Counted from the first letter of the stretch, positions 1 through 7,996 are shown. The stretch is 42,425 nt of DNA from Komagataeibacter sucrofermentans DSM 15973 (GCF_040581405.1 NZ_CP137160.1:1-42425); one strand, 5' to 3'. Numbers and translations: made by a program. The notes: generated from the letters alone by a model not told the origin.

Positions 1-1101
1 ATGACGATAGAATCTTCTCCTTCCTTGTTCGACATTGTGCCTTCTCTGGCTGTGGAAGGTGATGATCGCACGCCCCTCCTTCCAGTCCGCCATCCAAATC
101 AGGATCTATTCATCTGTGACGTGCTCGATGCCATTCCCAAAGATGATATGGCGTCAATGGAGCATCCAGTTTTTTCGCTCTCGACCAAGCCAGACAACCG
201 GATGCGACGCTATGAACACAATGGGAATATCATAGAGATCATCCCGTCTGGCAAAGGGCTGGCAACGATCCATGACAAGGATATCCTAATCTACTGCATC
301 TCTCAGCTCGTTGCGAAAATGAATCACGGCGAACAACCAGGCCGAACACTCCGCCTTCAAGCCTATGACATGCTGGTCGCTACCAATCGTCAAACCAGCG
401 GAGCAGGCTATAGGCTACTGACCGACGCGTTGACACGTTTGCGCGGAACAACCGTGCGAACCAACATTCAAACAGGCGGCATTGAAGAAACGCGAATTTT
501 CGGTTTGATCGAAGAAGCTAGAATCACCCGTAAGACGTTTGATGGCCGAATGCTTGATCTTGAAATCACTCTGTCAGATTGGGTCTATCGTTCAGTCATC
601 AGCAAGAATGTCCTAACTCTTCACCGAGACTATTTCCGACTTCGTAAACCGTTCGAACGACGCATGTACGAACTAGCCCGCAAACACTGCGGTATGAAAG
701 ATGAATGGAAGATCGGATTAGAGCTGCTGCAAAAAAAATGTGGCTCAAATAGCCCGCTTCGCGTCTTTCGATCCTTGGTTAAGAAAGTTTGTGCGCATGA
801 CACCAGTCATGCTCATTTTCCTGACTATGCCATCACAATGGCCGACGACATCATTCTATTTCGCAACCGTTTGAGCCTTAAAACAAAGGTCGATGTTATC
901 GCCCCTATGAGGGATGCTCCCTACATCGACCCCGAAACCATGCATGACGCTAAAACCGTTGCGCCAGGATATGACATCTATGCTCTCCATGACGAATGGG
1001 TTTCATGGTGGCACGACATGGGAAAACCAGAGCTTAAAAGCCCTGCCGGAGCCTTTATTGGCTTTTGTAAAAAACGGCACGAACGCAACCCAATACGCTG
1101 A
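1..1101 (+). CDS. repA: Replication initiator protein RepA (RPA family)
   Basis: This 366-residue protein should bind the origin iterons and start plasmid replication. Residues 28-130 carry blocks typical of alphaproteobacterial plasmid RPA-type initiators: RHPNQDLFICDVLDAIPKDD, MASMEHP, GLATIHDKDI, IYCISQLV and YDMLVATNRQTSG. A winged-helix-like C-terminal part follows. The ATG at base 1 is itself the last iteron (ATGACGATA), so RepA bound there would cover its own start; autorepression is an inference from that geometry. The partition genes lie downstream in convergent orientation. The family assignment is firm. The start is well supported because the iterons run up to it across the circular junction. 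Confidence 0.93.
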   Translation: MTIESSPSLFDIVPSLAVEGDDRTPLLPVRHPNQDLFICDVLDAIPKDDMASMEHPVFSLSTKPDNRMRRYEHNGNIIEIIPSGKGLATIHDKDILIYCISQLVAKMNHGEQPGRTLRLQAYDMLVATNRQTSGAGYRLLTDALTRLRGTTVRTNIQTGGIEETRIFGLIEEARITRKTFDGRMLDLEITLSDWVYRSVISKNVLTLHRDYFRLRKPFERRMYELARKHCGMKDEWKIGLELLQKKCGSNSPLRVFRSLVKKVCAHDTSHAHFPDYAITMADDIILFRNRLSLKTKVDVIAPMRDAPYIDPETMHDAKTVAPGYDIYALHDEWVSWWHDMGKPELKSPAGAFIGFCKKRHERNPIR

Positions 1102-1123
1102 TTCCGGCATACGCCAGCAAGTG

Positions 1124-1171
1124 TACATGCCTACATGCAAACATGACCGCACGTAAACATGCCTACTTGCC
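1124..1171. repeat. Octamer array A, 8-base period (candidate centromere)
   Basis: Consecutive octamers from 1124 carry the word ACATGC or a close variant at 1125, 1133, 1141 (ACATGA), 1157 and 1165 (ACTTGC), with a degenerate unit at 1149. The spacing is always 8 bases. The array lies between repA and the ribbon-helix-helix gene and covers that gene's stop codon. Confidence 0.75.
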
Positions 1172-1453
1172 CACAGGACTTTCTCCCATCTTGCGTAGCC
1201 AGTCGTTAAACGCGTCGGCCATCGCATCCTGTAAACTCATCCCATGCTTTCTGGCGGTCATATGCATGGCAAATGACATTTCCGGACTAAAATAGCCGGT
1301 CATGGCTTTCTTGCCCTGACGGCTCGGCGCAACCTGCTTGCTGGCTGTACCAACAACATTGGTAGCAGCAACCTTGCCTTCTGATGCAACTGCAACCGGC
1401 GATATTGCGGAATCACGATCCCGCAACGACAGTAGAGACCCCTTCCGGCTCAT
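1163..1453 (-). CDS. Ribbon-helix-helix partition protein (ParB/ParG-like role)
   Basis: This 96-residue basic protein is likely the centromere-binding partner of the adjacent ParA. Residues 1-48 look flexible and rich in Ser, Ala and Lys. Residues 50-92 (GYFSPEM, then an Ala/Met/Leu helix, MSLQDAMADAFNDWLRK) resemble an antitoxin-like ribbon-helix-helix domain, where a short strand pairs in a dimer and two helices follow. Its ATG overlaps the parA stop as ATGA, so translation is coupled. Octamer arrays flank both ends of the gene and parA, and are the natural candidates for its binding sites. The role is inferred from context; a conventional ParB (HTH plus CTPase) is absent. Confidence 0.75.
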   Translation of the reverse strand: MSRKGSLLSLRDRDSAISPVAVASEGKVAATNVVGTASKQVAPSRQGKKAMTGYFSPEMSFAMHMTARKHGMSLQDAMADAFNDWLRKMGESPVGK

Positions 1454-2103
1454 GCACTAGCTCTCCGCTTCCTTGATGATTGCATGTTTACATGCTTGCA
1501 TGTCCACTTGTAAAGCAGCCTTACCTCATCAGACGCCTTGCCTTTAGGCTCTACTTCCATTGCAGTTTTCCCTTCCGCCGCAGCATGACGGAAAACTGCA
1601 CGATCAGCGATAATATGTGGACATGCGTTCAGTCCGTAACTTTGTACGAGTTGTGTGGCCTCCTCATACATACGTGGAGCAGTCGGACTTCCCGCTGTAA
1701 AAACGACGAAGGCTGGTTTGCCACGCATTTTTATAAGGCTGGCAGTCGTTTTGATTGCTGCAAGATCGAACGCACTCGGCCGACATGGAATTAATACCAA
1801 ATCGGCGACTTCAACGGCAGCACTAGCCGCACTATCAGCGTGAGGCGGAGTATCAATCACGATGAACTCAGCACCCTGACTCATTGCCTGTCCGATCTTA
1901 GCCGCGAGACGAGGCGGAGCACTGTCAATTACAACCGGCGGAGCATCCTTACGCCATGCGGCCCATTGGCTCGCCGTCGCCTGTGGGTCCACATCAATCA
2001 CCAATGCTGTATGGCCAGCATCCTCAGCCGCAGCAGCCAGATGCAAGGCCAGAGTGGTTTTTCCAGCCCCACCCTTCTGGCTGATAATCGCTATTGTTGG
2101 CAT
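1450..2103 (-). CDS. parA: ParA-type partition ATPase
   Basis: This 217-residue Walker-type ATPase should drive plasmid segregation. The N-terminus shows the deviant Walker A box KGGAGKTT, with signature Lys10 and Lys15. VIDVDPQATASQWAAW and VIDTPPH give the Walker A' and B regions. Its length fits the small ParA/ParF class that lacks an N-terminal DNA-binding domain, and such proteins usually pair with small ribbon-helix-helix partners, as here. A longer reading from 2127 is possible, but the ATG at 2103 gives the standard N-terminus MPTIAIISQKGG. That start lies inside an octamer array, which suggests autoregulation. The C-terminal tail (TCKHVNMQ) is encoded by another octamer array. Confidence 0.93.
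   Translation of the reverse strand: MPTIAIISQKGGAGKTTLALHLAAAAEDAGHTALVIDVDPQATASQWAAWRKDAPPVVIDSAPPRLAAKIGQAMSQGAEFIVIDTPPHADSAASAAVEVADLVLIPCRPSAFDLAAIKTTASLIKMRGKPAFVVFTAGSPTAPRMYEEATQLVQSYGLNACPHIIADRAVFRHAAAEGKTAMEVEPKGKASDEVRLLYKWTCKHVNMQSSRKRRASA
1482..1513. repeat. Octamer array B, 8-base period
   Basis: GCATGT, ACATGC, GCATGT and ACTTGT begin in register at 1482, 1490, 1498 and 1506. The array lies in the 3' end of parA and encodes the residues TCKHVNMQ. It sits just upstream of the ribbon-helix-helix gene. Confidence 0.7.
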
Positions 2104-2147
2104 GTGAACGTCCTTACATGACCTCATGTTTGCATGTGGTCATACGT
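2100..2147. repeat. Octamer array C, 8-base period, over the parA start
   Basis: Units begin at 2100 (GCATGT), 2108 (degenerate), 2116 (ACATGA), 2124 (TCATGT), 2132 (GCATGT) and 2140 (TCATAC), all 8 bases apart. The array includes the parA start codon and extends upstream. It is therefore placed as the operator of the partition operon and possibly part of its centromere. Confidence 0.75.
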
Positions 2148-2185
2148 GAAAATCTGCTCTATCTACAAGAGAGAATGACAGAAAA

Positions 2186-2821
2186 TCACTCCCACATTTT
2201 CCGTGCGATATCCTGCTCCTCGGCGCCGACGGCATCGGCGTAGATGGCGGTGGTGGAGAGCTGGGCGTGACCGAGCCATTTCTGCACCATGTTGAGGGGG
2301 ATACCGCTGGAGACGGCGGCGACGCCGAAGGCATGGCGCAGGCCCTTGGGGGAGGCGGCCGGGCCGGACAGGCCGGCGGCGTCCATGACCGCGTGCACCG
2401 CCCGCCAGCCGGTCATGCGGGACCAGGGCCACAGCCGGGCGGCCGATCCACGCCCTCGCCTACGCTGGGCCTCGCGGATGCCATGCACCAGATCCAGGGC
2501 CTCGAGCAGGGAGGGGGGCACCGGCACGGCGCGATAGATCCCGTCCTGGCGCTTCTTGAGCGTAGCGAACACCAGCACGCCGCCGGCGAGGTCCACCCGG
2601 TCCGCCGTCAGGGCGAGGGCCTCGGACAAGCGACAGCCTGACCAGGCCAGGGTCATGCACAGCGTGCGGGCCTCGCGCGGCGCCTGCTCGGCCGCGCGCA
2701 GGAACCGCGCCCGCTCGGCAACCGTGAGGTATTTGCGGCTCCCGTCGCGGTCGAACAGCTGCATCCCGCCAGGGGCGCCTGCCGGGGTCGCCCGCTGTCC
2801 CGGTTTTCGGGTGCCGCTCAT
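2186..2821 (-). CDS. Short tyrosine recombinase
   Basis: This 211-residue protein is a minimal tyrosine recombinase with a full catalytic set: Arg64 in SGCRLSEAL, a Lys in the beta hairpin near residue 90, KGLRHAFG with Arg162, LGH with His185 and the nucleophile Tyr194 in TAIYAD. The usual His of the HxxR box is Lys159. Almost no N-terminal core-binding domain is present, since the catalytic part starts near residue 30, so it is shorter than XerC/D (about 300). Its ATG overlaps the stop of the WGR gene (ATGA), which makes the two a unit. Plasmid dimer resolution or integration are the likely roles; the site is unknown. Confidence 0.85.
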   Translation of the reverse strand: MSGTRKPGQRATPAGAPGGMQLFDRDGSRKYLTVAERARFLRAAEQAPREARTLCMTLAWSGCRLSEALALTADRVDLAGGVLVFATLKKRQDGIYRAVPVPPSLLEALDLVHGIREAQRRRGRGSAARLWPWSRMTGWRAVHAVMDAAGLSGPAASPKGLRHAFGVAAVSSGIPLNMVQKWLGHAQLSTTAIYADAVGAEEQDIARKMWE

Positions 2822-3114
2822 CCGGCCGTCCTGTCGCGGTAACCCCGCCGGCGCTTGGCCCGAAGCTGACGGGCGAGGGCGTCGAGCGCCTGCCCGACAT
2901 CGTCATGCAGCTCGCAGATCTGCCGGCCGACCGTTCCGATCCGCCCCCACTGCCGCACCAGGGCGGTGCCGCCGAACAGGTCGGGCTGCAGTGACAGATG
3001 GTAGAAGCGCCAGCAGTTGGCGGCCGGATCCACGCGCACCAGCGCCGCCGTTTCGGGGAACAGCGGCAACTGGCGAGGCGGCCGGACAGGGGCCTTCGGG
3101 GCAGGTCTGGGCAT
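2818..3114 (-). CDS. WGR-domain protein
   Basis: This is a 98-residue protein. Its central part reads as a WGR domain: FYHLSLQPDLFGGTALVRQWGRIGTVG, with the eponymous Trp-Gly-Arg. WGR domains are nucleic-acid-binding modules best known from PARP and MolR proteins. Here the domain is free-standing and precedes a tyrosine recombinase with a 4-base overlap. A DNA-binding accessory or directionality role in recombination is an inference from this coupling. The start at 3114 gives MPRPAPK; an upstream in-frame ATG at 3138 would add eight residues. Confidence 0.78.
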   Translation of the reverse strand: MPRPAPKAPVRPPRQLPLFPETAALVRVDPAANCWRFYHLSLQPDLFGGTALVRQWGRIGTVGRQICELHDDVGQALDALARQLRAKRRRGYRDRTAG

Positions 3115-3126
3115 GATTTCCCGAAA

Positions 3127-3213
3127 AGTGTAACACATATCACCCGCCCCGGACAGGAAAACCGCTGCAATCGCGGGGCCGGCCGGCCCGATTCAGGCCC
3201 GGCCTGTTACACT
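3127..3213. promoter_or_regulatory. Inverted repeat and palindrome upstream of the WGR-recombinase pair
   Basis: AGTGTAACA at 3127-3135 and TGTTACACT at 3205-3213 are perfect inverted copies 69 bases apart. Between them, GGGCCGGCCGGCCC at 3176-3189 is a 14-base palindrome. The set lies just upstream of the WGR gene (start 3114). It could be an operator or a recombination site; the sequence does not decide. Confidence 0.45.
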
Positions 3214-3254
3214 ATTGCCTATAGCCCTTTGAAACACCGGAAAATCGCGCGTAA

Positions 3255-3592
3255 TCATGGAAGACGGTCACCCGACAGACCGAGAAAAACTGACAAAGCT
3301 TGATCAACCTGACGCAGAGACGCAGCCTCCAGATGCCCGAAACCCTGACCGATCTTCTCCCGTGGCAGGGATATCGCCCAATCAACCATCACCTGCGACA
3401 GGCTGCGTAAGCCGTTCGTCGTGCTGGTACAACCGTAATCCGGAACAAAGGCCAGTTCTGCACGATGCTGGTCAACCTCAGCACGGTCATAGCTGGCGGG
3501 TCGGAAAAGGCGTCGGCCTGCACCCCAAGGACCGGACGCGGTTCGCCATAATCACCATTAACGGCAATCGTCACCAGATCACCACGTTTCAC
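3255..3592 (-). pseudogene. PemK/MazF-family toxin, frameshifted
   Basis: The 5' half encodes VKRGDLVTIAVNGDYGEPRPVL and then a TVLRLTSI block, the N-terminus of a PemK/MazF/CcdB-fold endoribonuclease toxin. Near 3412-3423 the frame is lost. The expected C-terminus (NGLRSLSQVMVDWAISLPRE, then IGQGFGHLE) continues in another frame to a TGA at 3255. The total of 338 bases is one short of 113 codons, consistent with a single-base deletion. The GTG start at 3592 overlaps the antitoxin stop as GTGA. As sequenced it makes a truncated product that lacks the C-terminal half, so it is probably inactive. Confidence 0.78.
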
Positions 3593-3890
3593 GCCGTCCA
3601 CCCATCCCGGAAATCGTCCTCCTCGAAAAGCGCGTCCAGTGCGCGCAAGACGAGAGCTTCATCACTCGCCGGGGCGCACGCCAGCACCGCTACTTCACGG
3701 GACTGCCGCCGCGCTTCTGCCTCGAAAGCACGACGCTCCCGCCCCGCCACATAGCGCGCATGAAATCCCGCAGCACATCGGCAGCAGGCCGTTCATCCGC
3801 ACTGGTTGCAGCCGTGAACGCTGCCTTCAGCGCCGGGTCAATCCGGAAGTTGAAAATCTCCACCTTCGGATGAGAGCTATTCCGGGGCAT
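3589..3890 (-). pseudogene. PemI/MazE-type antitoxin, frameshifted
   Basis: From the ATG at 3890 (strong site GGAGG five bases upstream) the protein starts MPRNSSHPKVEIFNFRIDPA, a ribbon-helix-helix-like N-terminus. After RDFMR the frame breaks near 3752-3758, in a GCGCGC run. The family-like tail (YVAGRERRAFEAEARRQSRE, then DEALVLRALDALFEEDDF) continues in a second frame to the TGA at 3589, which overlaps the toxin start. The length of 302 bases is one short of 101 codons. In the intact frame the 5' part reads through to GSVVLSRQKRGGSPVK, which is not family-like. Confidence 0.75.
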
Positions 3891-3976
3891 CATAGCCTCC
3901 TGATCTAAGGTCAGAGACTTATTATGCAATTGCATTCTGCTTCCCCCCAGAGCGGGGATAGAACACTTCTCTGAAA

Positions 3977-5305
3977 TCATCGCGTGTGTGACTGGGCCCT
4001 GAGTCTCAGGGCAGCATAAATGGGCATGTCTCCAAGTGCGCCGGCTACGACCATCGCAGCAAAACTCCCGGATAAAAGCGGCATTATCAACTCGGACGAA
4101 CCTGTCATTTCCATAACCAGAATAATCCCGGTCAGCGGTGCACGAACGGATCCGGCGAACATGGAGGCCATGCCGACAATCACAAAAGGTGCGGTCGCCA
4201 GAGGTGTATCAGGACTTAATGCCTGTGCCACAACACTACTCCCCAGACCGGAAAGTGCCCCCAGGGCCAGCATGGGGGCAAACAGACCTCCAGGTGTTGC
4301 AGCGGCATAAGACAGGGCCCCAAAAATCAGCCGAAAAGCCAGTAGTGCCGGAATCTGATGTAATCCGATCTCGTTGTTTATGGCCGTCTGCGTGATCCAC
4401 TTTCCCCCTCCAGCCAAGTGCGGTGCAAGACAAACCACCAAACCGGCCAAACCTCCCACCAGAACAGGCCTGACTGAGATGCTGATAGGCAGCCTCCCGG
4501 CCAGACGGAGCACTGCCATGGTCGTCCGGTTGTATCCGACAGCAACCAGGCCCGTCATGACCCCGGTCATGACGAAAAACAGCTGTTTGGCAAGCGATTC
4601 TGGAAGGATCAGAGGAGCGACACTAAAGACCGTCTGGCTACCCAGCATGCCCCGGCTGACCAGAATGGCCGAAATGGATGCCCCCAATGCGGCACAAACC
4701 ATTCTGATTTCAAACCGGCCGACCAGTTCTTCCAAAACGAAAACAGCACCGGCTGCCGGCGCATTGAAAGCGGTCGCCAGCCCTGCTCCCGCGCCTGCAG
4801 CAAGGAGGGCAAGGCAGTCTGTCTTCTCCAGACAGAGCAGCCTGCCAAACGTATGAGCTGCAGTCGCTCCCATCTGCACACTGGGCCCTTCACGTCCCAA
4901 GGCAAGCCCACTTCCGATCGCCAGCAGGCCACCCACGAATTTGACGGGCACCACCCGCCATGGCGCAGGCGGTGACGCACTCAACAAGACAGCTTCCACA
5001 TGCGGGATGCCACTTCCTGCTGCAAGAGGGGCAAAATGACGAACGAGACCTGAAGCCAGCCATGCAGCTGCGCCAGATCCGATGATCAACAGCACGCCTT
5101 CGCAAGAAAAGCCATGCTGAAGCGACACTTCCATTCCCATATCTGTCCGGACGGCCTCCAGCCATTCCAGCAACAAGCGGAAGATACCACAGATCATACC
5201 GGCAGATGCCCCGATCACGACAGATGCCGCAGACAGGAACACCAGACTGCAGACATTTTCCGGTTTCCCTGATTGTGGAACCGGATTGGACAGAGGAAGC
5301 AACAT
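3977..5305 (-). CDS. ClC-family H+/Cl- antiporter (first copy)
   Basis: This integral inner-membrane protein of about 442 residues has the three ClC selectivity signatures: GSGIPHVEAVL, GREGPSVQMG with the external gating Glu, and PGGLFAPMLALGA. It also has the internal Glu pair in FVLEELVGRF, at the place of the proton glutamate of E. coli ClC. Keeping both glutamates argues for a proton-coupled antiporter, not a channel, and the sequence is not fluoride-type. I prefer the ATG at 5305 (MLLPLSN). The open frame continues upstream to 5503, but that part overlaps the 3' end of the neighbouring ClC gene and looks non-membrane. Proton/anion exchange would suit extreme acid resistance. Confidence 0.9.
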   Translation of the reverse strand: MLLPLSNPVPQSGKPENVCSLVFLSAASVVIGASAGMICGIFRLLLEWLEAVRTDMGMEVSLQHGFSCEGVLLIIGSGAAAWLASGLVRHFAPLAAGSGIPHVEAVLLSASPPAPWRVVPVKFVGGLLAIGSGLALGREGPSVQMGATAAHTFGRLLCLEKTDCLALLAAGAGAGLATAFNAPAAGAVFVLEELVGRFEIRMVCAALGASISAILVSRGMLGSQTVFSVAPLILPESLAKQLFFVMTGVMTGLVAVGYNRTTMAVLRLAGRLPISISVRPVLVGGLAGLVVCLAPHLAGGGKWITQTAINNEIGLHQIPALLAFRLIFGALSYAAATPGGLFAPMLALGALSGLGSSVVAQALSPDTPLATAPFVIVGMASMFAGSVRAPLTGIILVMEMTGSSELIMPLLSGSFAAMVVAGALGDMPIYAALRLRAQSHTR

Positions 5306-5390
5306 GATTTCATATTTCTTTTCTTGTTGGTGAATCTGCCCAACAGAATGCTGATCAGCCGCTCGATCAGGAACCCAGTTCAGAATAAAA

Positions 5391-6806
5391 TTATTTTTCC
5401 AATCTATCGTGAGATACCTGTCGCGCCATTTGCTCTGTTTTTTCCAGAAATCCCGTAGCCAGTGCCGAATAAAGCGGTCTGGGACAGACCATGCGGGATA
5501 CACCGAACGACAGGAAGGCCGTGGCCAGCAGGGCTAGGGTCACCTGCTGATTGTCACATATTTCCATCACGATGATGGTTGCCGTCAGCGGTGACTGGGC
5601 AACGCCACAAAAATAGGCAGCCATACCCAGCAGTACAACGCCTCCAGGCGACGTATGAGGCAGAAACTGCTCGGCCCATCCTCCCATTCCTGCACCGATC
5701 GCAAGGGAAGGTGCAAACATGCCGCCAGGAATGCCAGAGCAGAAAGTAATCAGCATGGAGATATACTTCAGAAGAAAGAAAGACGCAGGATAATGCAGAC
5801 TTCCATCCACTATCCCACGCGCCTGCAGATAGCCCGTACCATAAGTCGCACCATCTGATGCCAGTCCGATCAGAGCCAGTAACAGGCCGCATAGCGCCAC
5901 AAATACAAGAGGGAATCGACTTGAAAACCGGCCAAGAAAAGCCGGTAGACCTTTTGAAAGGCGGATGACAAGACGGGCGAAAATCCCCCCCGCCAATCCA
6001 CCACTTACACCACATACCAGAACGGCCAGCCATGCGCGTCCTACCGGAATAAAAACATTCGTCCGACCAAAATATGTATAGTTCCCCAACAGGGCAATTG
6101 CTGTAATCCCCGAAAAAATAATAACAGTCAGAGTACGCCCCGACGCCTTCTGTTCAAAGGAGTGCGCCAGTTCTTCAATCGCAAACACAACACCGGCAAG
6201 AGGCGTATTGAAAGCGGCAGCCATGCCGGCAGCCCCCCCTGCGAGGATCATACCATGCCTGGTGACATCATTATGCTGCCCCATGGCACGCGAAAATGCG
6301 TGCATGATGGAAGCGCCGATCTGGACACTCGGCCCTTCACGACCGATCGAGGCACCACAGATGAGACCCAAGCATGTCATCAGGATCTTGCCCAGCGCAA
6401 TGCGCAAGGTCAGGATCCGGTCCACAAGCACGAAATTATGCATATGCAGGGTTGCGATTGTCTGGGGAATTCCTGATCCCTGAGCACCATTGAACAACAG
6501 GCGTGTCAGCCAGGAAATGGCAACAAGCCCGAGCGGGGCAATCACCAGCATGGACCATGGGTTTCTGGCGACAACATGATAACGCAGCTCGGCCGCCCAA
6601 TCCCCGATATGGGCAAAGATTACGGAGATAATGCCAATCAGCACGGCCCCGGTACAATACATGATGGTTCGATGCCACTTCAGGGTCCTGACCCGCGCCA
6701 GACGCCGCATCCGACGGGCCCGCCTGGAACGGGTAGTAGCTATGGAAGCCTCATTATTGTCGTTCTGGGCTACGCCGGGAGAGAATAAAGGGGACATACT
6801 GACCAT
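5391..6806 (-). CDS. ClC-family H+/Cl- antiporter (second copy)
   Basis: This 471-residue membrane protein begins with a basic cytoplasmic N-terminus of about 45 residues (RSRRARRMRRLARVRTLKWHR). It then shows GSGIPQ, GREGPSVQIG, AFNTPLAGVVFAIEELAHSF and GIPGGMFAPSLAIGAG. Both the gating Glu (GREGP) and the internal Glu pair (IEEL) are present, as in proton-coupled ClC exchangers. It lies 85 bases upstream of the first copy on the same strand, so the two are probably co-transcribed. Their sequences differ clearly, so this is not a recent duplication, and a heterodimer is conceivable. An alternative start is the ATG at 6797. Confidence 0.9.
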   Translation of the reverse strand: MVSMSPLFSPGVAQNDNNEASIATTRSRRARRMRRLARVRTLKWHRTIMYCTGAVLIGIISVIFAHIGDWAAELRYHVVARNPWSMLVIAPLGLVAISWLTRLLFNGAQGSGIPQTIATLHMHNFVLVDRILTLRIALGKILMTCLGLICGASIGREGPSVQIGASIMHAFSRAMGQHNDVTRHGMILAGGAAGMAAAFNTPLAGVVFAIEELAHSFEQKASGRTLTVIIFSGITAIALLGNYTYFGRTNVFIPVGRAWLAVLVCGVSGGLAGGIFARLVIRLSKGLPAFLGRFSSRFPLVFVALCGLLLALIGLASDGATYGTGYLQARGIVDGSLHYPASFFLLKYISMLITFCSGIPGGMFAPSLAIGAGMGGWAEQFLPHTSPGGVVLLGMAAYFCGVAQSPLTATIIVMEICDNQQVTLALLATAFLSFGVSRMVCPRPLYSALATGFLEKTEQMARQVSHDRLEK

Positions 6807-6945
6807 GGGAAATAATTTTCAGAATTACGAAAAGTTCAGAAAACAGACCAACCACAAATTTTGCCAGAATGCACGGAAGATCTGGACGTGGTCGATCAGG
6901 AAATGGACGGACCTGGACCGGCACAGCCTCTACCTAAAATGACAG

Positions 6946-7917
6946 TCAAAGAAACGTCTCTCCTGCATGATCTGTAAAGAGTCCGGCCTCGCGGACATAG
7001 GCTGCGAGGACATCGGTGGAGCGGTGGCGGGAGACGTCCTTGAGCCGGAAGAGACTGGCCCCGGCCCGCGCGCCTGAGGTGAGGAAGCCTGCGCGCAGGG
7101 AATGCCCCCCGAAGCGGGCCGGGTCGTAGCCTGCGGCCTGGGCAGCGCGCTGGACCACGCGGGCCACGGTGCGGTCGCTGATCGGGCCTGCGCTGGCCTG
7201 ACCGCGCACCACGTCACGGAATACGGCTCCGTCCGTAATTCCGGCCGCCTCCAGCCAGGCCTCGAGCAGGGCGACGGGCCGGATGCGGCGTCCTTCGGGA
7301 ATGGCGATGCACACGCCCCGCCCCTCGGGATCGGTCTTGGTTGCCCCGAAGCGCACGGTCATGCCCTCTGGGGTGCGGTCGAGCTGGTCGCAGCGCAGCC
7401 CGGCCAGTTCCGAGCGGCGGAAGGCCCCGGCCATGCCGAAGGCCAGCAGCGCCCGGTCACGGATGGCCTTCAGGTTTGTCGCCGGCAGGGCGGCCAGCAT
7501 GGCCTGCAGCACCCGGTCATCGGCAGCCTGCTTGCGGCGCGGGGCGGTGCCGGCCTGACGACGGATGCCGGCGATCACTTCTGCCAGCACGCCCGCCTGT
7601 GGCTGGGCCTGGGGCGGCACGCAGCCGGCCTGACGATGGGCAAAGGCGATGGCCGCCAGCCGGCGGCCGATCGATGACGGGCGCAGGCCACGCGCGGCCT
7701 CATGGGCAAGGAACAGTGCCACCAGCCGGGGATCGGCGGGCAGCGCGCCCTGGTCCCGGGCGTGGCACCAGGCGGTGAAGGCGGCCCAGTCGCGCCGGTA
7801 GGCCAGGCGGGTGGCGGGCGCCCGGCTGGCGCGGGCATAGGCGCGGGCCTGGGCCAGCGGCGCGGCCAGGGAAGTGTCCCTGCCGGCCGGGCCAATCCCG
7901 TTAGGATCGATAATCAC
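6946..7917 (-). CDS. Tyrosine recombinase / phage-type integrase
   Basis: This 323-residue protein has an N-terminal SAM-like core-binding domain (about residues 20-120: ATRLAYRRDWAAFTAWC, then LRPSSIGRRLAAIAFAH) and a complete catalytic domain: Arg168 in FRRSELAGL, Lys194, HSLR (His272, Arg275), His298 in SRHRS and Tyr307 in AAYVR. The start is a GTG at 7917; no ATG is available nearby. A perfect 13-base inverted repeat with a 4-base spacer lies 50 bases upstream and may be its site. It could be a plasmid multimer resolvase or the integrase of a lost element. Confidence 0.9.
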   Translation of the reverse strand: MIIDPNGIGPAGRDTSLAAPLAQARAYARASRAPATRLAYRRDWAAFTAWCHARDQGALPADPRLVALFLAHEAARGLRPSSIGRRLAAIAFAHRQAGCVPPQAQPQAGVLAEVIAGIRRQAGTAPRRKQAADDRVLQAMLAALPATNLKAIRDRALLAFGMAGAFRRSELAGLRCDQLDRTPEGMTVRFGATKTDPEGRGVCIAIPEGRRIRPVALLEAWLEAAGITDGAVFRDVVRGQASAGPISDRTVARVVQRAAQAAGYDPARFGGHSLRAGFLTSGARAGASLFRLKDVSRHRSTDVLAAYVREAGLFTDHAGETFL

Positions 7918-7966
7918 GATAGGGCGGTTTCCTGCGGCTTTCGGGCTCGCCAGAGCCTAGCGCAGA

Positions 7967-7996
7967 CCTGTCCGGTAATCCATATTACCGGACAGG
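7967..7996. repeat. 13-base perfect inverted repeat, 4-base spacer
   Basis: CCTGTCCGGTAAT (7967-7979) and ATTACCGGACAGG (7984-7996) flank CCAT. Arms of this length with a short spacer are the usual form of a tyrosine recombinase core site, and the recombinase gene starts 50 bases away. No T-tract follows, so it is not a typical terminator. An operator for the recombinase gene is the alternative. Confidence 0.6.

Noticed and set aside
3257-3754. 165-codon plus-strand frame
   Set aside because: It runs antisense to the broken toxin-antitoxin pair and has no family resemblance.
5306-5503. Upstream extension of the first ClC gene
   Set aside because: It overlaps the end of the other ClC gene and encodes a Trp/Lys/Arg-rich stretch unlike ClC N-termini.
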